From Liolophura sinensis (taxonomy: Eukaryota; Mollusca; Polyplacophora; Chitonida; Chitonidae), in assembly GCF_032854445.1 (NCBI RefSeq), contig NC_088303.1, forward strand, positions 4,347,501 to 4,411,500: 64,000 nt of DNA. The letters are read 5' to 3'. The position numbers and the translations under genes are program-made. Under the pieces are notes generated by a model that was not told the DNA's origin, did no database searches, and saw only the letters and a program-made list of their open reading frames with translations. Positions 15,101 to 27,262 of the stretch are shown here, piece by piece. Numbering within the stretch: position 1 is the stretch's first letter; each line of letters begins with the position of its first letter.

Positions 15101-18100
15101 TGGAGGGAGACAGAGCTCATTAAACCTGGCATGACATCATATCCACAAATGTCAATCCTCTCCAATCGTACGTGGAAAGGTCTGACAGCAACGTGGGGAT
15201 AGGCGTGGGTTCCCCTGAGCTCTACCCAGTTTCCTCCCACCATAATGCTGGCCGCAGTCGTAAAAGTGAAGTATTCTTAAGTGCAGCATAAATTACTATA
15301 CCAGATAAAAAAATAAAAGCTGAACAAATGCCACCTTGAACCTTGGAACCATAGCTGTTCAGCTATATGTTTTTGTATTGTTTTTTGTGTAACGGTGATG
15401 TTTTTAGACTGGACACACTGGTTATGCTCTAGCTGTGAAAGTCTGTGTACATGTATGTCTGTAGGTCGACAGTATGACCAAGATGGTAACCTCAAGCAGT
15501 GGTGGAAAAATGAGACAATTGCTGCTTTCCAAGAACGGGCTCAGTGTATGATTGACCAGTACTCCAGCTACGTACTGGACCAGATTGACATGAATGTGAG
15601 TAAGGATAGGCCTGAAGATGTTGGCCTTCTGTTTCTGTGTGACAGTCAAAGCAAGTAAATGTAACATATACATAAGTGACTTATAGTTGTACAGTTAGAC
15701 AGCCATTTCTTTGAATTAATTGAATATTTGAAGAATCAGTATATCGAAACACATTATTAGGCATGCTGATTGCCGGTTTCTCTGCCACTGGCCAAGGAAT
15801 ATCCTCCAGGCATTCCATAGTTTCCTCCAACCAAACTTTCACCAGGCTGAAATATTGTGAACAATTCACAATCATTCATACCAACTAAATCTAATGGACA
15901 TCATACACATGTAGATGAAATTCTCATCAAGTAAGTAAAATAAAAATGAGAAGAGACAGTGAAATCTGTGAAATGTGTTTTATGTTTGAATCCAGTTCTT
16001 GCAAGCTCAGCTGAGGCTTCACATTTGTTAGAGAAAGTGCAGTAGTTTCCTTCATAAATGTGACCACAGTGATGTTAGTGAAATATTCTTACGACAGCTT
16101 ATAACAGGGAAATAATAAAGTAAAACAACATATGTCCTAATTCACAGTACAGCTGCTGATGTCTGATTTCAGATTGATGGAAAGAACACACAAGGAGAGA
16201 ATATTGCTGACAACGGTGGACTAAAGCAGTCTTACAAGGTCTCCTTTTTTTTTGACTTTATATTACATGTTTGTGATGAGCGTAGGCTTGCATGTCTTAA
16301 ATTGTGTGAATTAAAATGTTTTTCAATGATCTTTAAATACAGATAGCAAGGAAGCATAATTATTGATAAGTAAATGACTGAAAATTAGATTTATAGGGTA
16401 AGTCTCTGAGGTTGTACACCTACCCAACCAAAGATATGGAAGTGAATTTCGTCAGTATGCAGATTAGATTTGTATGGGCATTACTCATATGCAATGAAAA
16501 TGCAACAAAATAAGTCAAATTAAAAAGTAAGATATTTCATGAAATTGTTTCCAGTACAGCTTGATGTAAGGATAAATACATTGACATGGCAATTTTCACC
16601 CTGTGGAGATACGTGAGCAAAATTATTCATATCCTCAAGCAAGGAGAAAGAAATAATTTAACGGAAAGTGATTGTAATGGCACCTGAAACATCAAACATG
16701 CTGTTCAGGTCCCAAGTAAGTTCAGGTGCTTGACCTCTGTGAATGTCTGGAGAACATAGTAAAATATCAAGGTTGAATTCAGTGTCTATACGTAAGTTTC
16801 ATAATATCACCACTAGACACAAGTACAGTAACCAGAGTATTTAAATAGGCTTGATACGCAGTGACTGGTGTAGTTAAATAATGTAGTAGACTTCGGGCCT
16901 GAAACTCTGAGAACAAAAATACATTGGCTGAGATGTTTCCTAAAACAATAACACGGTCAAACTTACAGAAATCAAAAATGCAGTGAACCCTCACATGATT
17001 TCAAGTTAAATCAGTAGTTGTTATAAAAAAACAATATTTTCGGATATGTTGATGACTTAATTTCAGATCATACAATTCCTTATTAAAGAAATAATGTAAC
17101 TTATCATTTTGGCCTCTCTTGTTTCTAAAAACGCAAAATATTCTGGCTGCGTGACAGGAAGCTTGTCAGCCAGCTACAAGGTCAACAAGCAAGAGCTTAA
17201 ACAAGGGAGATTATTCTAGCCATATAGCGGACTGCTTTCACAGAGTGCATCTCCTTTGCAAATGATCCTAGAGATATGGATATGCTAAAGCATACAAGCA
17301 CATTTTTGTTGTGAGTGGCATAATTAAAACTGGAAATCAAACCCAGCCTTGGACAGAGAATTTGCAGCAATGCTCTCAGTGTTACTTGGGGCCTTGGGGA
17401 CCATCAGGTGTCTGATGCTTTTTTCACTGTCAGTGTTAATAAAAACTCATAAATTTCCTTCCCCCATAATACCGACAACCATTGTACGAGCACAAACTTC
17501 ATCAGTATGGCATATTTAACAACAATCAAACAAATAAACAGAATCATATTTAGTGAAAATATGTCTGGTTGACATTAACAGACTCTGTACATGCATTCAA
17601 TACATTAAGCTGGGCTTCATTTCAGCAAACAAATTGAAACATTAAGTAAAAATTTAACATAATTACAATGAACTACATAGAATACATAAAGTTTATGTAT
17701 GATATTTGCCAAATAATAGCAATCTGGTTATCGCATAGCTGCCATGCCTAAAAAAGAGATTTTTTTTGTAAAAAAATACATATTTACCATAAATGAAGTT
17801 ATGTTTTCAGAATTTTCCAAGAGCAGCTAAAGGCTATTAGGCCTAGGCTATTAAGTACCAATATTTGGAATAATGTAGGACATGCCTTGATTCTGTTTGC
17901 CAGGCTTACAGAAAGTGGGTGGAACGAAATGGTGAAGAACCCTTGTTACCTGGGATAGGTCTCAACCATAACCAGCTGTTCTTCCTAAATTATGCACAGG
18001 TGTGTAATGTTGCAAAGGTTGATGTCAACATGTCTTTTGTGTGTCTCACTATCGTGTATGCTTGTCAGCCAATAAAAGAACAATCCAAGGATAAATTAAT

Positions 18101-21100
18101 TTTGTTATATTTCATTACACATTTTTCAGATTGTAATCTTTTCAGGATAGATGTTTGGTCAGTATAATTAGGAGCAATGCCAAGGCATTATAATCACATA
18201 CAATGGTTCCCACCAAATCATATAAATTATGTGTACATCAGCAAATCCATAGAGTTCTTTCAAAGGCTGAACTCTGTTATTCAAGATAGCTTCTTTCAGC
18301 CAAGTTAAATTCCATTCATCTCTCTATGACTTACCCATCTGGTGAACATGATGTCTGCAAAGCAAATGAACGGCGACTTTCAAACTTGGACAGTTCCATC
18401 CGTGAGCGGATACTTTGATGCTGTGATCCAAAATGGCTGCTATTTTGAGTTTTGTTCACCTATCTATGACTTGCTGTGAACTCAAAATCTTCAAACAAAT
18501 AAGACGATCACCTTCAGACTTACACATGAAGGCAATGCCATTCCAGCGGTGAGCGGATGGTTGTGGTTGCTTTTTTGTTGAACTTAGTGATTAAAGGTAG
18601 CTTCCATTGGTCATGTTTGATTTACAGCAGAGACTGATTTTATAGCCAGTGTTTCTTAACATCATCTCAAAGATCTATCATGATGAATTTCACACAATGT
18701 CTGTACCTCATAGATGCATTGATGCTAGACGTTTCCACCAAACATGCTCCGTGACAGATGATGCGGTCGAACTTACATGTAACATACTTTTCATCCTGTG
18801 TCTGAATGACCTTCCACAATATATTATAATTGTACTTCTCACATTGAGAACTTTGCTAATGACACAACCGTCCATTGTTGTGCTAAAACTGTTACAGAAA
18901 TTGAAACAGTTTTGAATGAAAGCCTAAAAGCTGTTACTGTATGGTGTTATCAAAATGAAATGTATGTAATTCCAGATAAAATAAAATTTATGTTAATAAG
19001 TTTTCGACAATGTAAAAAAGAGTAAAAAGCCATGTCTTAAGAATTGAAAACTGTTCAGTTGAACATTAGTCTCATTAAAACAGTTACTTGGCAAGATCAT
19101 ATTGATTTCATTTGAAAAAAAATTTCGAAAGTTCTTGGAATTTTTGGGCAGAACAAGATTTAGTTGAATCTAAAGACACAAAAAACTTTTTCATAGCTAT
19201 ATTTTGCCACATTTTGATTACTGTAGTTCAGTTTGTTGAACTTGTCCACATTCACTTATTGACAGAGTATTTAAGTTTCAAAAAGGAGCAGCTAAAATTA
19301 TTAAAATTATTACGTGCAAAAAATCCATACTTCTACAGTTCCTGTTCTCCTAGAGTTACGCTGGATGCCAATTTCTGATCCCATCAGATATCGTATGATT
19401 TGTCTGATTTTTAAATGATTGCTTGATGAGTCACCACTGTGTAAAAGAATAACATCTGTTAACAATCTTGATAAGCATAACTCTAATTATTATAAAAACA
19501 GTTTTACAGAAGTGGACTGTCATGCATGGAACAGTTTAGAATGTCTAATCAACACAGCACCATTACTTTCTGCTATTAAGTCAGATTAATCGAAAAATTA
19601 TTTCAACCAGTAAATTTATATTTAAATATTTAAAGCTGGTAGAAGTAGTGACTGTTTTCATGTCTTTAAAAAATGGACTTGTATATACTGTTAGTACTTG
19701 TTTAATTTTCATGTATTGCTATAGAGGGCCTCTGGGGAGAGCAAATTGTTCAATTTGTCAGAGCTACCCTCTTTAAATAAAGATTTCATTCATTCATTCA
19801 ATTCAGGAAAGCTTCAACATTTTTTGTCTTCAAGTTTTAACCTTAATTTGATCAGTCTATTCAGTTTTATGTACATGTACCAGTGTGAATGCAACCTTTA
19901 AACACAACCACCACTACCTACCCTACTCACTGAAAAAGTAAGGAACTGGTAACTATCATCTATTAACCAAAAATGTAGATGTGTTTTGTAATTTATGACA
20001 TTGTTAACAGATTTGGTGTGGCACAATGAGAGATGAAGAGGCTCTTCAGAAAATCAGGATTGCTGTGCACAGCCCAGGACCTATCAGGTAACCATTGTAA
20101 ATCTTCAACCTTTTTGACCACTAAAGCAGTTTTTTCATTGGAATTTATATGAAAATGACGCTAAAATTCATTGGTTTGTGTCATTAAATATGCAAGCTTC
20201 ATAAGTGTTCAAATTACTTCTGTACACTATATAGTTCTGTCAGAATGTTTCTAAATGTTGGCTTCAGAAGCGATTGGAAAGGTTGAAGTATTAGGGTAAT
20301 AGGGTGACGGAAAGTGTATAGGTAGATTGGGCAGATATGGTCATCGGTTGTCTTTCTGATTTTTGACTGGTTTTCATGTCTGTCAGTTTGCTTTCATGAT
20401 ATAACAGAAATTACTAGCAAGTTTCATTAAATTAAGCCTTTTGTGCGTGTAGACCGGAGGTTAATTTGTGTAATTTGTGTTTTATGCTGTATTACATAAT
20501 ATTTCTCACTTAAGACAGGAGCTGAACAGAGTTATATGTAAATCTGAAAGCAACCTATGGATGGTTGCATGTATTACTTGTGTTCTACCCTGGTGTCCCT
20601 GCCATCATAATGCTGCCCACCATCAAATAAATTAGTAAATCAGTCAGAGGCTGGATTTGAACACACCGTTCATGGTCCAAAGTACATAGAATGGAAGCCA
20701 TTATTCCACAATCTAATTGTTAGAAAATTACACTATTAGAGATACACCCTTTTCGGTATATACATATTTTAAAAATATATATTCCCAAGAAAGCTGTTGT
20801 GAAAGGCAGCTGCGTAATAAAATCTACGTGACTCCTGCCTTGTTAAAATGTGTGTATGCATGCCACCCCTATTCTTACTGGGGGCAAGCTGTGGTCAAGC
20901 TGTCAAAGGTGCTTAATTGCCTTTCAAATGCTTGAACATTCACAAACACAGGCATTTGTATATTCTGGGCATGTATGACACCCGTATTCTAACTGTTACG
21001 TGTACCTTGTATGTGTGTATGGAGTGCTGGGCCAAGGGGGGCACCTGTATTCTGTGTTAGATTGTATGTGTGTGTGGAGTGTTGGGCCATGGAGGACACC

Positions 21101-21821
21101 TGTATTCTATCTGTGTTACCTTGTAATGTTTGGCAGAATGCTGGGCCATGGAGGACACCTGTATTCTATCTGTGTTACCTTGTATGTGTATGTGGAGTGC
21201 TGGGCCATGGAGGACACGTGTATTCTAACTGTGTTACCTTGTAATGTTTGTAGAGTGCAGGGCCATGGAGGACACGTGTATTCTAACTGTGTTACCTTGT
21301 AATGGTTGGCAGAGTGCTGGGCCATGGGGGACACCTGTATTCTATCTGTGTTACCTTGTTATGTTTGGCAGAATGCTGGGCCATGGAGGGCATCTGTATT
21401 CTCACTGTTGTCTTGTTTTTGTTTGTAGAGTGCTAGGCCATGGAGGACACGTGTATTCTAACTGTGTTACCTTGTAATGGTTGGCAGAGTGCTGGGCCAT
21501 GGGGGACACCTGTATTCTATCTGTTGTCTTGTTTTTGTTTGTAGAGTGCTGGGGCATGGGGGGACACCTGTATTCTATCTGTGTTACCTTGTATGTGTAT
21601 GTGGAGTGCTAGGCCATGGAGGACACTTGTATTCTATCTGTGTTACCTTGTAATGTTTGGCAGACTCCTAGGCCATGGATGACACTTGTATTTTAACTGT
21701 GTTATTAACTTGCATTTGTAGAGTCCTGGGCCCGCTGTCAAACTCTAAGGATTTTTCAGAAGCTTATGGTTGCCCTCTTGGGAGTAGGATGAATCCGAAG
21801 CACAAGTGTTCTGTCTGGTGA
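136..21821 (+). CDS. Neprilysin-like M13 zinc metallopeptidase (5' partial, 18 exons)
   Basis: Type II membrane ectopeptidase family that cleaves small extracellular peptides. Exons read: 136-219, 677-882, 2238-2414, 2799-2885, 4125-4249, 5123-5225, 5821-5940, 9420-9518, 10450-10527, 11383-11486, 12854-12912, 13667-13718, 14125-14192, 15465-15595, 16173-16238, 17904-17999, 20011-20087, 21722-21821. All phases join without a stop and give about 609 residues. The family is usually 700-780 aa, so roughly 130-150 N-terminal residues (cytosolic tail, membrane anchor) lie left of the window. Visible landmarks are the NAFY substrate-binding motif (exon 11), zinc site HEITH (14162-14176) in [14 protein letters not shown], the third zinc ligand in ENIADNGG (exon 15), VHSPG with the transition-state His (exon 17), and the terminal CSVW. 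Possible N-glycosylation sites include NTT, NSS, NVT and NET. All catalytic residues are intact, so it is probably active. NEP versus ECE subfamily cannot be settled without the N-terminus. Confidence 0.95.
1151..1364. mobile_element. MITE-like element, family A, copy 1
   Basis: About 214 bp ending in imperfect inverted repeats: left TAAAACTTCAACC, right reverse-complement TAATTCCTCAACC. Its right half resembles 44303-44392 (shared 'aaaatcaaatt(t)aaaatgtgcat'-like stretch). Related ends occur in the copies at 20099 and 37896. Confidence 0.5.
2994..3170 (+). mobile_element. Degraded tRNA-headed SINE
   Basis: Neprilysin-like intron. A tRNA-like head (gaggggttagcatgctagcc) is followed by the family's core and by 'ccccaccataatgctggctg', then 'gtcgtataagtgaaatat'. 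The middle is shortened compared with the intact copy at 43281. Confidence 0.65.
3545..3800 (+). repeat. 23-bp tandem array with CACGTG in several units
   Basis: About 11 imperfect units built on gtgaaatgtgaatgtatggc plus cac. Three units contain a perfect CACGTG palindrome. It lies in the intron between exons ending 2885 and starting 4125. The reverse-strand frames reading His/Thr-rich peptides here are by-products of the repeat. Confidence 0.8.
4410..4670 (-). mobile_element. SINE, reverse orientation
   Basis: Near full length on the - strand. The tail (gttttacgccatactcaaga) comes first, then 'gccagcatgagctggacttt', and the tRNA-like head at 4600-4670. Located in the intron after exon 4125-4249. 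Confidence 0.8.
5440..5560 (+). mobile_element. SINE tail fragment (second subfamily)
   Basis: Contains 'cccataaagctgactgtgaa' and 'aaaaattcttgagtagggc', the 3' end of a SINE subfamily that differs from the main one ('aaactgactgccatc' instead of 'atgctggccgccgtc'). A second copy is at 11230-11345. Confidence 0.5.
5941..9419 (+). other. Large intron of the neprilysin-like gene
   Basis: 3.5-kb intron with no array, no intact SINE and no coding signal. The open frames at 7416-7709 and 8040-8591 show no family resemblance and have no convincing splice context. Confidence 0.6.
10038..10057 (+). repeat. Poly-A tract in intron
   Basis: About 20 A in the intron between exons 9420-9518 and 10450-10527. 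It may be the tail of an old retroposon, but no body is recognisable. Confidence 0.6.
11230..11345 (+). mobile_element. SINE tail fragment (second subfamily)
   Basis: 'cacccataaaactgactgcc' followed by 'atataagtgaaaaagtcttg' and an AT-rich end. It lies 40 bp upstream of the exon starting 11383. Confidence 0.6.
12030..12579. mobile_element. Non-autonomous DNA transposon with ~60-bp terminal inverted repeats
   Basis: The left end AAAATGAAGTTAGAACAC is matched on the opposite strand at the right end (AAAATGAAGTTAGAATAC). Similarity continues for about 60 bp, including TTGAAGTCCATA versus TTAAAGTCCATA. The 550-bp interior has no open frame of note. The target duplication is not clear. Confidence 0.7.
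13200..13595 (+). repeat. ~21-bp tandem array (gggcatcacccat type)
   Basis: About 19 imperfect units around 'ggggcatcacccattg', alternating with 'ccaaagaggcatcacccact'. It lies in the intron upstream of the exon starting 13667 and ends about 70 bp before it. Both strands give short open frames that are by-products. Confidence 0.85.
13925..14030 (+). mobile_element. Highly degraded SINE tail
   Basis: 'gtgccataatataagtgaaa' followed by 'tagtttgacgcaaggtgtta' resembles the family's tail but is too diverged for precise ends. Confidence 0.35.
15165..15295 (+). mobile_element. SINE 3' half
   Basis: Carries 'ggtctgacagcaacgtgggg', 'cagtttcctcccaccataat' and 'gctggccgcagtcgtaaaag', about 170 bp upstream of the exon starting 15465. 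Confidence 0.75.
18640..19805 (+). mobile_element. Decayed non-LTR retrotransposon, reverse transcriptase 3' part
   Basis: Read across several frameshifts and stops, the translation resembles a non-[15 protein letters not shown], then FANDTTVHC (the FADD box, here FAND), [18 protein letters not shown], a thumb region, and a C-terminal end like GPLGRANC...SYPL. It ends in (ATTC)n at about 19785-19800, a typical CR1/L2-type short-repeat tail. Inactive and 5' truncated, it lies in the neprilysin-like intron between 17999 and 20011. Confidence 0.7.
20099..20293. mobile_element. MITE-like element, family A, copy 2
   Basis: Left end TAAATCTTCAACCTTTT; the right end is its near-perfect inverse (GGAAAGGTTGAAGTATTA). 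It shares body sequence with the copy at 37896 (atgcaagcttcata; cagaagcgattg). It begins only 11 bp after the exon end at 20087, next to the donor. Confidence 0.7.
21000..21721 (+). repeat. ~59-bp tandem array made of copies of the last exon's 3' splice site
   Basis: About 12 units with the form '...gtgttaccttgtaatgtttggcag|agtgctgggcc...'. The real acceptor of the last exon (tgcatttgtag|AGTCCTGGGCC) is the terminal unit. AG dinucleotides matching the acceptor end at 21312, 21371, 21428, 21487, 21544 and 21663, spaced 57-60 bp, then the true one at 21721. Exon bases encoding R-V-L-G recur in the units. Confidence 0.85.
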
Positions 21822-22009
21822 TCAGTGTGAAGGAAAATATTACCATGACGTTTGAGGAGTAGTTACAATGTGCCTGGACATTTCCATTGAAATCTGCATC
21901 GTTACAACTGTACTTTATCTCCCAACATTATAGCACGCCTCATTTGTTGTATCGTTTTACCACCATTTCTGTTTATATTCCGTTAGTGATCGTGACTCTT
22001 TTTCATGCA

Positions 22010-23130
22010 GTTGTGAAGAATGGCACATTTTGACCAAGTCAGTGCTAAGGTTGTAGTTCTCTTCCACTATGTTCTTGATTGATAGATTGATTGTGGTTGT
22101 GAAGAATGGCACATTTTGGCCAGGTTAGAGTGAAGGTTGTGGCTCCGTCCACATAGCTCTAGACTGGTTGTGGTTGTGAAGAATGACTTATTTTGGCCAA
22201 GGCCGTGTAAAGATTGTGGTTCTTTTCCAGTGTGGTCAGTTGACAGATTTATTGTCAGTGGTAGTGAAGAATGGCTAATTTGCCCAGGTTACAGTAAAGG
22301 TTGTGGCTTCTGTCCACAGAGCTCTAGACTGGTTGTGGTTATGAAGAAGGATTCATTTTGGCCAAGTCAGTGTAAAGATTGTGGCTCTTGTCCAGAGCTC
22401 TAGATTGATTGTGGTTGTGAAGAATGACTCATTTTGGCCAGTGTAAAGATTGTGGCTCTTGTCCACAGAACTCTAGATGGATTGTGGTTATGAAGAATGA
22501 TTCATTTTGGCCAAGTCAGTGTAAAGATTGTGGCTTTATCCACAGATCTCTAGATGGATTGTGGTTATGAAGAATGATTCATTTTGACCAGTGTAAAGAT
22601 TGTGGCTTTATCCACAGATCTCTAGATGGATTGTGGATTTGAAGAATGACTCATTTTGGCCAAGTCAGGTGTAAAGATTGTGGCTCTTTTCCGGAGCTCT
22701 AGATTGATTGTGGTTGTGAAGAATGATTCATTTTGGCCAAGTCAGTGTAAAGATTGTGCTTGTGAAGAATGACTCATTTTGGCCAAGTCAGTGTAAAGAT
22801 TGTAGCTCTTGTCCAGAGCTCTAGAGTGATTGTGGTTGTGAAGAATGATTCATTTTGGCCAAGTCAGTGTAAAGATTGTGGCTTGTGAAGAATGACTCAT
22901 TTTGGCCAAGTCAGTGTAAAGATTGTAGCTCTTGTCCAGAGCTCTAGATTGATTTGTGGTTGTGAAGAATGACTCATTTTGGCCAGGTCAATGTAAAGAT
23001 TGTGGCTCTTGTCCAGAGCTCTAGATTTGATTGTGGTTGTGAAGAATGACTCATTTTGGACCAAGTCAGTGTAAAGATTGTAGCTCTATTGCACCATGCT
23101 ACAGATTGACAGATTGATTTTGGTTGTGAA
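22010..23130 (+). repeat. ~72-bp tandem array
   Basis: About 15 imperfect units containing 'tggttgtgaagaatgactca' and 'ttttggccaagtcagtgtaa' with 'agattgtggctcttgtccag' and 'agctctaga'. Some units are shortened to about 50 bp (near 22760 and 22880), consistent with unequal exchange. It begins about 190 bp after the neprilysin-like stop codon. Confidence 0.85.
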
Positions 23131-23438
23131 GAACGGTTTACATTAGGGGAGTTAGAGTAAATGTTGTGGCTCTTTCTGCTGAGCTAGAACAATGTGAGTA
23201 AAGAAGCTAAACAAACTGTATCTGACTGTAGTAAAGCTTGTTATTACAGTAACAAAGTTAAGCGAGATGGGGATTTGGCATGAATAAATATCACATTTGA
23301 ACTTCGTCAGATTTAATCTCCAGAGATAAATCACCACTTAGCCATTAACCATACATCCATGTCAGTGTATATAGAGCAGAGGAATCATTTTTATATTAGT
23401 GGGTATTGGATCATTGTCATTATTTTACATATCTGTTT

Positions 23439-23605
23439 GATTCCTCTTCGGTGGTATGTGGGGAAAGTCTGCCAGCAACCTGTGGATGATCATGGGTTTC
23501 TCCCTAGCTCTCCTCAATTTCCTCCCACCATAATGCTGGCCGCCTTTGTGTAAGGAGAATATTCTTGAGTATTTCAAAAGCACCAATCAAATAAATCAGA
23601 AACTT
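23439..23605 (+). mobile_element. SINE 3' two-thirds
   Basis: 'gggaaagtctgccagcaacc' then 'cctcccaccataatgctggc' and 'caccaatcaaataaatcaga'. It lacks the tRNA-like head. Confidence 0.8.
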
Positions 23606-26600
23606 TTTTTATTTTTCTTCCTGAAACCAAAAGACTCATAGAATCAAATCTTTGGTTGATTACCTCCACCAGTCTTGACACCAGTGATTTGCACTTCGTG
23701 GTTTAAGTTTCGTAAATAGCCATTCATGAATAGGAGGACTCACTAATATCTAAAAATGGTGCAAAGAAAGTGAGAGAAAAGAATGCTGATGGATTCTGTG
23801 AATTAAGTCTGTAGTAATATAACATTTGGTTACTTATCCTCAAAATTTTAAGATTGCTTTGTAGCCTAAACGATATCTTTCTTTTTTTTCACAACAAAAA
23901 TGTAAATGTATTCAAACTGTGCAGTATTCTCCATTTATTCTCAACATTCAGCAAAACAGAGCAAAATTTTTCCAACAATTTTTCTGGTACAGCTGAAATT
24001 TACAACTCTCTCATTATAGTTTTGTATTGCATGAATAATGCCATTAAAAAATACGTTGCCATGTTAGTTCAGTGGGTTTGAACAAAACAGTCCCAAGGTA
24101 ATAGGTCTTCAACCTGCTTCATGTAATCTGTCAGAGTAACACAGGAAAAGATGATACGAACCTTCATGGTTATATGAATGTGTTAAATCATTACATTATC
24201 TGGGCCCTGTATAAGTGTTATACAACATATCCAAAATAGAGTCATTACAGGTGCTGAAGTAAGGGTGTCCACATTTATTTGACATCATAATTGAGCAATC
24301 AGTATTATGTATCATTTATGTGTCATTAGTCACACACATGGGCTGATAGTTCTAAATTCAGATCTTTGTTTCATATCAACGAATATGCCAGTTCCTATCT
24401 ACCCAGGGTCCTGTTGTTTTAGCAGGTTGCCTGGAAATGTATTAGAACAGATATGTACTTGTTTGAGCAATCAAAGATGCATATAGTATTGATTGTACCT
24501 ATAATGATAGAGATACATATAAGGATCTATACCTCCATAATATACATGTAACAGAAACAATATGTAAGCTGCTCCTGTTGTGTTCAATATATTAATTGTG
24601 TCCTAGATACTGAGCAAGGACGGCATAGTGTTGCCATTCAGTCCAGGACTGGTTATTAATATCTACATCAATTCTAAGATCTGTGACATTTTTATATGAC
24701 ATGGTTGTGTTTTAAATTAACATTATGTAACAATTTTTAACTGGTTGTGAATCGATGGTTGTGATTGGCCCCTCTGTAAATGGTTTTATTGACTTCTTGT
24801 TATATCCATTGTGATATGCTGTTTCTGTCAGCAGTTGTCATTGATTGCTGACAAGGCTTTCAGTATAGTTTGTTCTTTGGTCTCACTCTCTTGTATAATC
24901 ATATTTATACACATATATTTGGCTGTGTTCCCCAAAGTTGTGACTAACTGTTGTGATGGTTCTTGTTCTGGTCATTGCCATTGTTGATCTCCATTGTAAT
25001 GGGAATGGTGATGATCTTGTATTTTGGTAATGACATTTTTGAGAACGTAATATTATAGCATACAAAGGTTAATAATGATACATCTACTGTGAAAAAATAT
25101 GTACAACTTGAAAATAGTATATTTGTTTCATTTGACCAAAGGAGATGTGTTTGTTACTATTTATCCAGTGATCTATTATTCCTTTAACTCAAACTGTGTT
25201 TAAGGCACCCCATGTAGTCAGAGCATATGGCAGCATCTATGTTAATGAATATTTATCATCACTTATCCATTGTGAGCTCAATGGGACCAAATCTTTCACT
25301 CTCTTGTAATGTTTAGCCTTTTTAATGATGTGTTTTTAACCTTAGTACCATTACTTGAAAATATTTGAAATATGTTATATTGTGCTTTAGACTTTGTGCT
25401 ACTGTATACAGCATTTACATGTATTTGCATGATATTACCAGTATTATACATGTGTGTAGTTGAACTGTACATGATGCCAGTACACCCAGAGAAAATCAAA
25501 GCTTAAAACATTAATGAATTGTCATAGTACTGAGTATATCACATCTAAGTACGAATGTACCGATAGCATTGGTATATATTGTTGCTAAGGAGCCGTGGAT
25601 GTACATTGACATAAAAGCTGTATTAATTTATGTTTCTTCCTTGCCTGGTTTATTACTAAAACATTAATAATATATACCTGAAATGCTACACCTTAAACTG
25701 TTAACGAATCCGTCTTGGAATGATCCATAAATCAGTTACACTATAATCACTTGATATGAATTTCACACAACAAAATATGTACTGTACTTAGCTGGGCCTT
25801 CTGACATCCATTGTACTGCAAAAGGAACTATTGATACAGCTCCAAGAAAGCATTCCATTCTTCTCAAACACTACCACTGGTAGCGTGTCTGTATGGTAAT
25901 ACACAAGTGTTAATAAGTTATAAATATGACTTAATCATCTTGATGAGGTATTTTAACTTTCAGATTTATTTCCTTAAGCTCATTCTGGTGATTGATGTAT
26001 GTAGAAAAATAAAAAATGTCAACTTAAAATGAATTTGTCGATTTTCATATGAGCACTGTACTAGTTGCAATTTAGATTTCTGAAGTCATTCTTTTAAGTC
26101 AGTTTGTAGGATGGTTTGTCTGGTGGCATGCTTGAAATGGGAACTTAACAGTAGGGAGAGGAATCAATCCTGCAGTTACATTAACAAGTGGCAAAATGTA
26201 TGTGTATTGGTGGAAAAAACAAACCCTGTAACATATAAGCACATAGGGTGTAAGACATGCTGCATTCCTTATATGGCCACTGAATGATAACGTGCAAACA
26301 CGCTATTGGTAGTGACTCAATAATAATTCAAACTGTACTTGGTTGACCATTTTGCTATATAGTGGTCAATATGTTGTAAGTTCTTAAGAACTGAAGAAAG
26401 TTGTAGAAAACTGAATTTCATGCACTATTATCAATATTATAAATAAAACCCACTGTAGAATTTACACGTGGCAGCATTTAATTCAACTGAAAAAAAATCT
26501 AAATCTAGAAAAAGGTTTTGGGATCAAATCATATGTGACCTCCTCCTCTGTGCTAGCATCAGAAAACCTGGATAGATACCTGCACATATATAAGTGAATG

Positions 26601-26994
26601 GTGGGCAATGAACACTGAATTAGATTCCAACCCGATGGTCTAGAGACAGAGGACTATCTCAGTGGGACAAGGTTATCAATTGCGTGTTACAATTTTTAAA
26701 ATAATGATAAACAAATATGCTGAAATGGGCCTACTATAAATAATTGGTCATTTTTTAAGTCCCTTTGTCATTAAGCTTCAGAAACAATTACATTAACTGT
26801 GGATATGTTTGATCATGGACATGTTTATTGTCTGATAAAATGTAACAAATAGACAAACCCCAGATGTTGATCCATGTCAAACTTGAGGTCAGATTTGGTG
26901 AAGATCAGCTTCTAAGTTCTGGAGTATACTGCAGACAAGTTTACTGTAGAAGCCTGATGGCATACAGCACAATGATAATAGAAAACGGTGGTTT

Positions 26995-27262
26995 CTGATT
27001 CAATTTTCGGTACCATTCATCTATTGATGCATACTTATTTCTTCTGTTTTCTGTACCATTCGTCTGTTGATGCTTACTTATTTTTTCTGTTTTCTGTACC
27101 ATTAGTCTATTGATGCTTACTTATTTCTTCTGTTTCCTGTACCATTGGTCTGGTGATGCTTACTTATTTTTCTGTTTTCTGTACCGTTAATCTGTTGATG
27201 CTTATTTCTTCTGTTTTCTGTGCCAATGGTCTGTTGATGCTAACTTGTTTCTTCTGTTTTCT
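26995..27262 (+). repeat. ~46-bp tandem array
   Basis: About six units: 'ttctgttttctgtaccatt' with 'gtctgttgatgcttactta'. Divergence is low to moderate. Confidence 0.75.

Noticed and set aside
21000-21477. Open frames of 70-100 aa in the 59-bp array
   Set aside because: Repeat by-products, though parts could be read as alternative C-termini if decoy acceptors were used.
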